Shown here: positions 60,575 through 64,000 of the stretch, one piece after another | How positions within the stretch are numbered: the stretch's first letter is position 1 | Layout of the letters: each line of letters starts with the position of its first letter | Assembly: GCA_902520885.1 (NCBI GenBank) | Contig: CABYPW010000004.1 | Location: 96,368-160,367, forward strand | Direction of reading: 5' to 3' | DNA from: an uncultured SAR116 cluster alpha proteobacterium | Lineage (GTDB): Bacteria; Pseudomonadota; Alphaproteobacteria; Puniceispirillales; Puniceispirillaceae | Length of the DNA: 64,000 bases | Notes under the pieces: generated by a model | Told to the model about the DNA's origin: nothing | The model's database searches: none | Seen by the model: only the letters and a program-made list of their open reading frames with translations | Position numbers and translations under genes: made by a program

Positions 60575-61429
60575 CTAAAATTGGTTCTTAATCCAATTTT
60601 GAAGAGGGCGCTTCAAATCGTCTCTTTGAAGAGCAAATGCTATATTTGCCTGAACAAACCCTAATTTTGAGCCACAGTCAAACCGTTTTCCAGAAAAATG
60701 ATAACCAAAAAAAGGTGCTTTCCCTATTTCTTCACTCAAAGCATCTGTGAGCTGGATTTCCCCACCTGCACCTTTAGACTGGGTTGACAAAGTAGTAAAA
60801 ACAGATGGCTGAATAATATATCTTCCAACTATAGCTATTGCTGATGGAGCATCTTTTGGTTTAGGTTTTTCAACCAAACCATGAACCTCAACAAGATTTC
60901 CAAATGTTTTTCCAGGGGTAATAATTCCATATGATGCGGTCTTTTCAGGATCAACTTTCATAGTAGCTACCATATTGCCCCCCTTCCATGCTTCACACAT
61001 TTCTTTCAGCGCAGGTTTTCCTAGAATTAGGTCGTCAGCAAGCAAAATAGAGACAGGCTCATTTGCAACAATGTTTCTAGCGCACCAAACAGCGTGACCA
61101 AGTCCAGCAGGCTCTTGTTGTCTTACATAAGATATAGAACCTGGCGGTTTCATCATTTCTTGTACTGCGAGAAGGGCTTCACTTTTTGATTTGATGTGTA
61201 ATAATGTCTCTAATTCTGTTGAATGATCAAAGTGATCTTCAATAGCTGATTTATTTCTTCCAGTCACAAAAATATACTCTTCAATCCCCGCTTCAGCAGC
61301 CTCCTCAACAGCGTATTGGATTAATGGTTTATCAACTACGGGAAGCATTTCTTTAGGTAACGCTTTTGTTGCTGGCAAAAATCTTGTTCCCAAACCACCC
61401 ACAGGAAAAATAGCTTTTCTGATTTTCAT
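60575..61429 (-). CDS. galU: UTP--glucose-1-phosphate uridylyltransferase
   Basis: GalU makes UDP-glucose. The N-terminal nucleotide motif IFPVGGLGTRFLPATKALPKEMLPVVDKPLIQYAVEEA, then EYIFVTGRNKSAIEDHFD and ILLADDLILG are typical, and the length of 284 is normal. It is divergent from ugd across 143 bp, so UDP-glucose and UDP-glucuronate synthesis sit side by side, probably for envelope polysaccharide. Confidence 0.97.
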   Translation of the reverse strand: MKIRKAIFPVGGLGTRFLPATKALPKEMLPVVDKPLIQYAVEEAAEAGIEEYIFVTGRNKSAIEDHFDHSTELETLLHIKSKSEALLAVQEMMKPPGSISYVRQQEPAGLGHAVWCARNIVANEPVSILLADDLILGKPALKEMCEAWKGGNMVATMKVDPEKTASYGIITPGKTFGNLVEVHGLVEKPKPKDAPSAIAIVGRYIIQPSVFTTLSTQSKGAGGEIQLTDALSEEIGKAPFFGYHFSGKRFDCGSKLGFVQANIAFALQRDDLKRPLQNWIKNQF

Positions 61430-61572
61430 CTTACACCTATATTCAGCCGCAAAAGCTTAAGAGAGACTTTTATTAGTATCTAAAACTTGTAAAAAATATA
61501 ATACTTATTTAATCATTCAAAAGTCAAAAAATTAACATATTTTAAAATTGAAAGAAATCAGAGAGGTTCAAT

Positions 61573-62880
61573 ATGCAAATAGCAATGATTGGGACTGGAT
61601 ATGTTGGACTTGTATCTGGCGCATGTTTTTCTGAATTTGGTTTTAATGTCACTTGTGTAGATAAAAATGAGAATAAAATTAGTCAGTTAAAGTCAAATAA
61701 AATGCCTATTTATGAACCAGGCCTCGATGTCTTAGTTAAGAAAAATCAGGATGCCGGTAGACTTTTATTCACAACTGATTTAAATCGCACAGTAGCTGAT
61801 GCTGATGTTGTATTTATAGCTGTCGGAACACCAACACGAAGAGGAGATGGACATGCTGATCTTAGTTATGTGTTTGATGCAGCCGAGGAAATCGCTGAGT
61901 ATATATCGGGATATACAGTCATAGTTACTAAATCCACTGTTCCCGTGGGAACGGGAAAAAAAATCTTTAAACTAATACAACAAAAAAGGTCAGATTTGAA
62001 ATTTGATGTGGCATCAAATCCTGAGTTCTTGAGAGAGGGTTCAGCAATAAATGATTTTATGCGTCCAGACAGAGTGGTTGTCGGTGTGATGGGAGAAGAG
62101 GCAAAAAATGTGTTAGAAAAAGTCTACAGCCCATTAAATTTGATAGAAACGCCTATTCAATTTACGGATCTTGAGACGGCAGAATTAATTAAGTATGCAG
62201 CCAATGCATTTTTGGCGGTAAAGATTTCCTATATTAACCAAATTGCTGACTTATGTGAAAAGGTTGGAGCAGACGTTCATGATGTGGCAAAAGGAATGGG
62301 ATTGGATAAAAGAATAGGAGCAAAGTTTCTGCATCCAGGACCAGGGTTTGGAGGTTCTTGTTTTCCTAAGGACACTAAAGCTCTTGTAAAAACAGCAGAG
62401 CAAGTTGGAGGTAAGATTTCGATTGTCGAGGAAGTTATAAGTTACAATCAAGAACGTAAACTTTCAATGGCGCAAAGGATAATTTCACGGCTTAAAACAG
62501 GAATTAAAAATAAGAAAGTTAGCATTTTAGGGTTGGCGTTTAAGCCTGAGACGGACGATATGAGAGATAGCCCTGCGTTGGAGATAATTTCAGAATTATA
62601 TTCAAAAGGAGCTAATATTATAGCGTATGATCCAGCTGCGAAGATTGAAGCAAAATCTTTTTTTCAAGATAAAGTTATTTTTGCTGAAGACTCAGAAAAC
62701 TGCATAAGAGGAGCTGATGTATGTGTAATAATTACGGAATGGAATGAATTTAGAGCAATTTCGGCTTCAAAATTTTCAGATTTGATGAATGGTAATGTGG
62801 TTGTTGACTTGAGAAATATTTATTCACCTGATGAGATGAGAGGTGCAGGCTTAAATTATAGTTCTATTGGAAGGGTTTAA
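61573..62880 (+). CDS. ugd: UDP-glucose 6-dehydrogenase
   Basis: The enzyme oxidises UDP-glucose to UDP-glucuronate using two NAD. The NAD loop MIGTGYVGLVSGACFSEFG is at the N-terminus, KSTVPVGTG near residue 115, and the catalytic Cys is in HPGPGFGGSCFPKDTKAL near residue 263. Length 435. An AGAGG sequence precedes the ATG. Its stop overlaps the stop of the decayed VOC gene on the other strand by 4 bp. Confidence 0.97.
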   Translation: MQIAMIGTGYVGLVSGACFSEFGFNVTCVDKNENKISQLKSNKMPIYEPGLDVLVKKNQDAGRLLFTTDLNRTVADADVVFIAVGTPTRRGDGHADLSYVFDAAEEIAEYISGYTVIVTKSTVPVGTGKKIFKLIQQKRSDLKFDVASNPEFLREGSAINDFMRPDRVVVGVMGEEAKNVLEKVYSPLNLIETPIQFTDLETAELIKYAANAFLAVKISYINQIADLCEKVGADVHDVAKGMGLDKRIGAKFLHPGPGFGGSCFPKDTKALVKTAEQVGGKISIVEEVISYNQERKLSMAQRIISRLKTGIKNKKVSILGLAFKPETDDMRDSPALEIISELYSKGANIIAYDPAAKIEAKSFFQDKVIFAEDSENCIRGADVCVIITEWNEFRAISASKFSDLMNGNVVVDLRNIYSPDEMRGAGLNYSSIGRV

Positions 62881-63268
62881 TTTTGGTTAGCTATTTCAAT
62901 AAAATTTCCATCTGGATCTCTTAAATACAGAGAAACTTTATAACCAAATGCCCCACTCCTCTGGATTGGACCATCCTCTGTTATAATCGAATGTCTCTTA
63001 TACTTCTCAATCCGAGAATAAAAAGAAACGTCACTTAAAAAAACAAATATCGATACTCTCATAAGTTGGATTTTTCGCGTGTGGTTTGAAAGGAAGTTGC
63101 GCTTGGTCAATATTTATTTTCTGATTGCCAAATTGAAGAGCGAATCTTGGTTTTGAAGCTCCAATCGGAGTAAATTCAACTAAATTCATTTCTAAAATAT
63201 CTGTTTAAAATGATATTGTCTCATTAATATCTTCTATGGTTAAAACTATATGGTCTATGGTAAGCATG
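62877..63268 (-). pseudogene. Decayed VOC/glyoxalase-family gene
   Basis: Reading the minus strand from an ATG at 63268 gives LTIDHIVLTIEDINETISF, a stop codon (63205-63207), then TDILEMNLVEFTPIGASKPRFALQFGN in the same frame, then a frame change at a run of seven T (63037-63043), and finally the intact C-terminal part FYSRIEKYKRHSI through LYLRDPDGNFIEIANQN. Together these make one small VOC (glyoxalase/bleomycin resistance) fold of about 130 residues with the usual C-terminal metal Glu. One nonsense codon plus one frameshift suggest a dying gene, unless both are sequencing errors. Confidence 0.8.
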
Positions 63269-63307
63269 AGTTTGAATTACAGTGAAATTTGTTGCTCATA
63301 AAAAAAT

Positions 63308-63700
63308 TTATAGGTTATTTATATCACGAGATATTTTTTTTAGTTGTTTTAAATTTTCTTTTAATTGTGCTTCTAAAAATAATACTTTTTGTTGAAGTGT
63401 TATAACTTTAATATTATGGCCGGAAGTTTTTTTTGCTTTACTTATTCCCTTATGACCTTCCTCTGCAAGCAAGTAAGTAGGCGACACCCCAAGAATAGCA
63501 GCAAGTGCTACTAATTTATTTATTCGAGGCTCACTTCTATCTAATTCCCAAGATTCATAAGTTTCAAGTTTGACCCCAAGTTGTTTTGATAGGTCATAAC
63601 TGTCATAACCGCCGTCGATTCTAAGTTGCGTAATTCGTCCACCTAAGGTCATTTCTGGCTTTGTAGTGCTTATTACATTTTTTTCATTTTTTTTGGACAA
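63308..63700 (-). CDS. XRE-family helix-turn-helix regulator with coiled-coil tail
   Basis: The 130-residue protein has an HTH_XRE domain at about residues 20-80 (GGRITQLRIDGGYDSYDLSKQLGVKLETYESWELDRSEPRINKL, then LAAILGVSPTYLLA) and a C-terminal amphipathic helix rich in Leu, Gln and Lys that probably dimerises. Similar proteins are common in alphaproteobacteria. Targets are unknown. The upstream 219 bp (63701-63919) hold its promoter and no other gene that I can support. Confidence 0.82.
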   Translation of the reverse strand: MSKKNEKNVISTTKPEMTLGGRITQLRIDGGYDSYDLSKQLGVKLETYESWELDRSEPRINKLVALAAILGVSPTYLLAEEGHKGISKAKKTSGHNIKVITLQQKVLFLEAQLKENLKQLKKISRDINNL

Positions 63701-63919
63701 TATATTCTCTCTTGGACTTAAAACTCAAAGTTTAAAATGTTTCGGGTGTGGGTGAAGGGAAGTTTAAAACCTAACCGATACATTAGATCGCTGCTATTTT
63801 TCTATGGTACTAGCTTAACACTTTTTTAGTTGAGGTAAAGTGCCTGGTTCTGGATTACTTATGAGATACTACTTAGGGTTTTATTACCAATATCTCGTTG
63901 CATTGAGTGAGACACATGC

Positions 63920-64000
63920 ATGTTAAAACAATTCCTTATTAAAACAATAAAAATGTTTCTAATTAGATACATGGACCACGATCCGCGGCACATTTCAGAT
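63920..64000 (+). CDS. Possible small protein, start only (runs off the right edge)
   Basis: An ATG at 63920 opens a frame with no stop to the window end (27 codons: MLKQFLIKTIKMFLIRYM then DHDPRHISD). The basic amphipathic start followed by a DxRxIxD-like stretch faintly recalls small DUF1127 proteins. No ribosome-binding sequence is evident and the frame is too short to judge. Confidence 0.25.
   Translation, partial: MLKQFLIKTIKMFLIRYMDHDPRHISD

Overview
The window is a gene-dense, AT-rich stretch of an alphaproteobacterial chromosome, with no mobile element, phage or CRISPR array that I can see. The lineage call rests on several signs: the gene order PPSR - (gap) - hemE-hemJ-rho-ogt-mnmE-mnmG-rsmG-parA-parB-holA-lptE-leuS-DUF3576, a CcrM-type methyltransferase, a RibA with the long alphaproteobacterial N-terminus, an ETF:ubiquinone oxidoreductase, and a porin starting AEISLSGG after its signal peptide. 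Low GC, short intergenic gaps and overlapping genes suggest a streamlined, perhaps marine, free-living alphaproteobacterium. The exact clade cannot be decided from sequence reading alone. Layout: 1-12.3 kb carries the start of a probable glnD, mutS, malic enzyme maeB, a lipoprotein with an internal duplication, nth, a DUF2244 protein, dapB, and the chaperone genes dnaJ, dnaK and grpE. A near-ideal alphaproteobacterial heat-shock promoter precedes dnaK, and dnaK carries one frameshift in a run of seven A. 12.6-19.5 kb holds rph-rdgB-hemW, an LpoA-like lipoprotein, rsmI, a BON-domain lipoprotein and gshB. 19.6-23.7 kb is a compact histidine operon read leftwards (hisB-hisH-GNAT-hisA-hisF-hisE-HIT). 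23.8-29.4 kb holds a regulator, an Smr protein, a Tim44-like protein, fxsA, secB, dnaQ, coaE, maf and a PPSR-type kinase/phosphorylase. The 367-bp gap between PPSR and hemE (29412-29778) is the probable chromosomal replication origin. It sits in the same place as Caulobacter Cori, is AT-rich and contains DnaA-box sequences. Two perfect parS sites lie 3.2 and 6.8 kb to its right, inside ogt and rsmG, followed by parAB itself. Genes on both sides mostly point away from the gap. 39-52 kb encodes holA, lptE, leuS, a DUF3576 lipoprotein, the major porin with a textbook terminator, a PLP-binding YggS protein, ribA, an orphan response regulator, tRNA-Gln(TTG), ispE, a large TPR protein and ETF-QO. 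52-64 kb encodes a family-4-like uracil-DNA glycosylase without the usual iron-sulfur cysteines, a lytic transglycosylase, a MoaB-like protein, rnhB, ccrM, apt, malate synthase G, galU, ugd, a decayed VOC/glyoxalase gene, an XRE regulator and an open frame running off the right edge. The genes are mostly core housekeeping: replication start and segregation (oriC, parABS, ccrM, holA, dnaQ), DNA repair (mutS, nth, ogt, UDG, rnhB), protein folding, translation and tRNA modification, envelope biogenesis, and heme, histidine and riboflavin synthesis. I found no clearly new defence or biosynthetic system. The points most worth checking are the origin, the parS sites embedded in coding sequence, the two homopolymer frameshifts and several small regulatory dyads.
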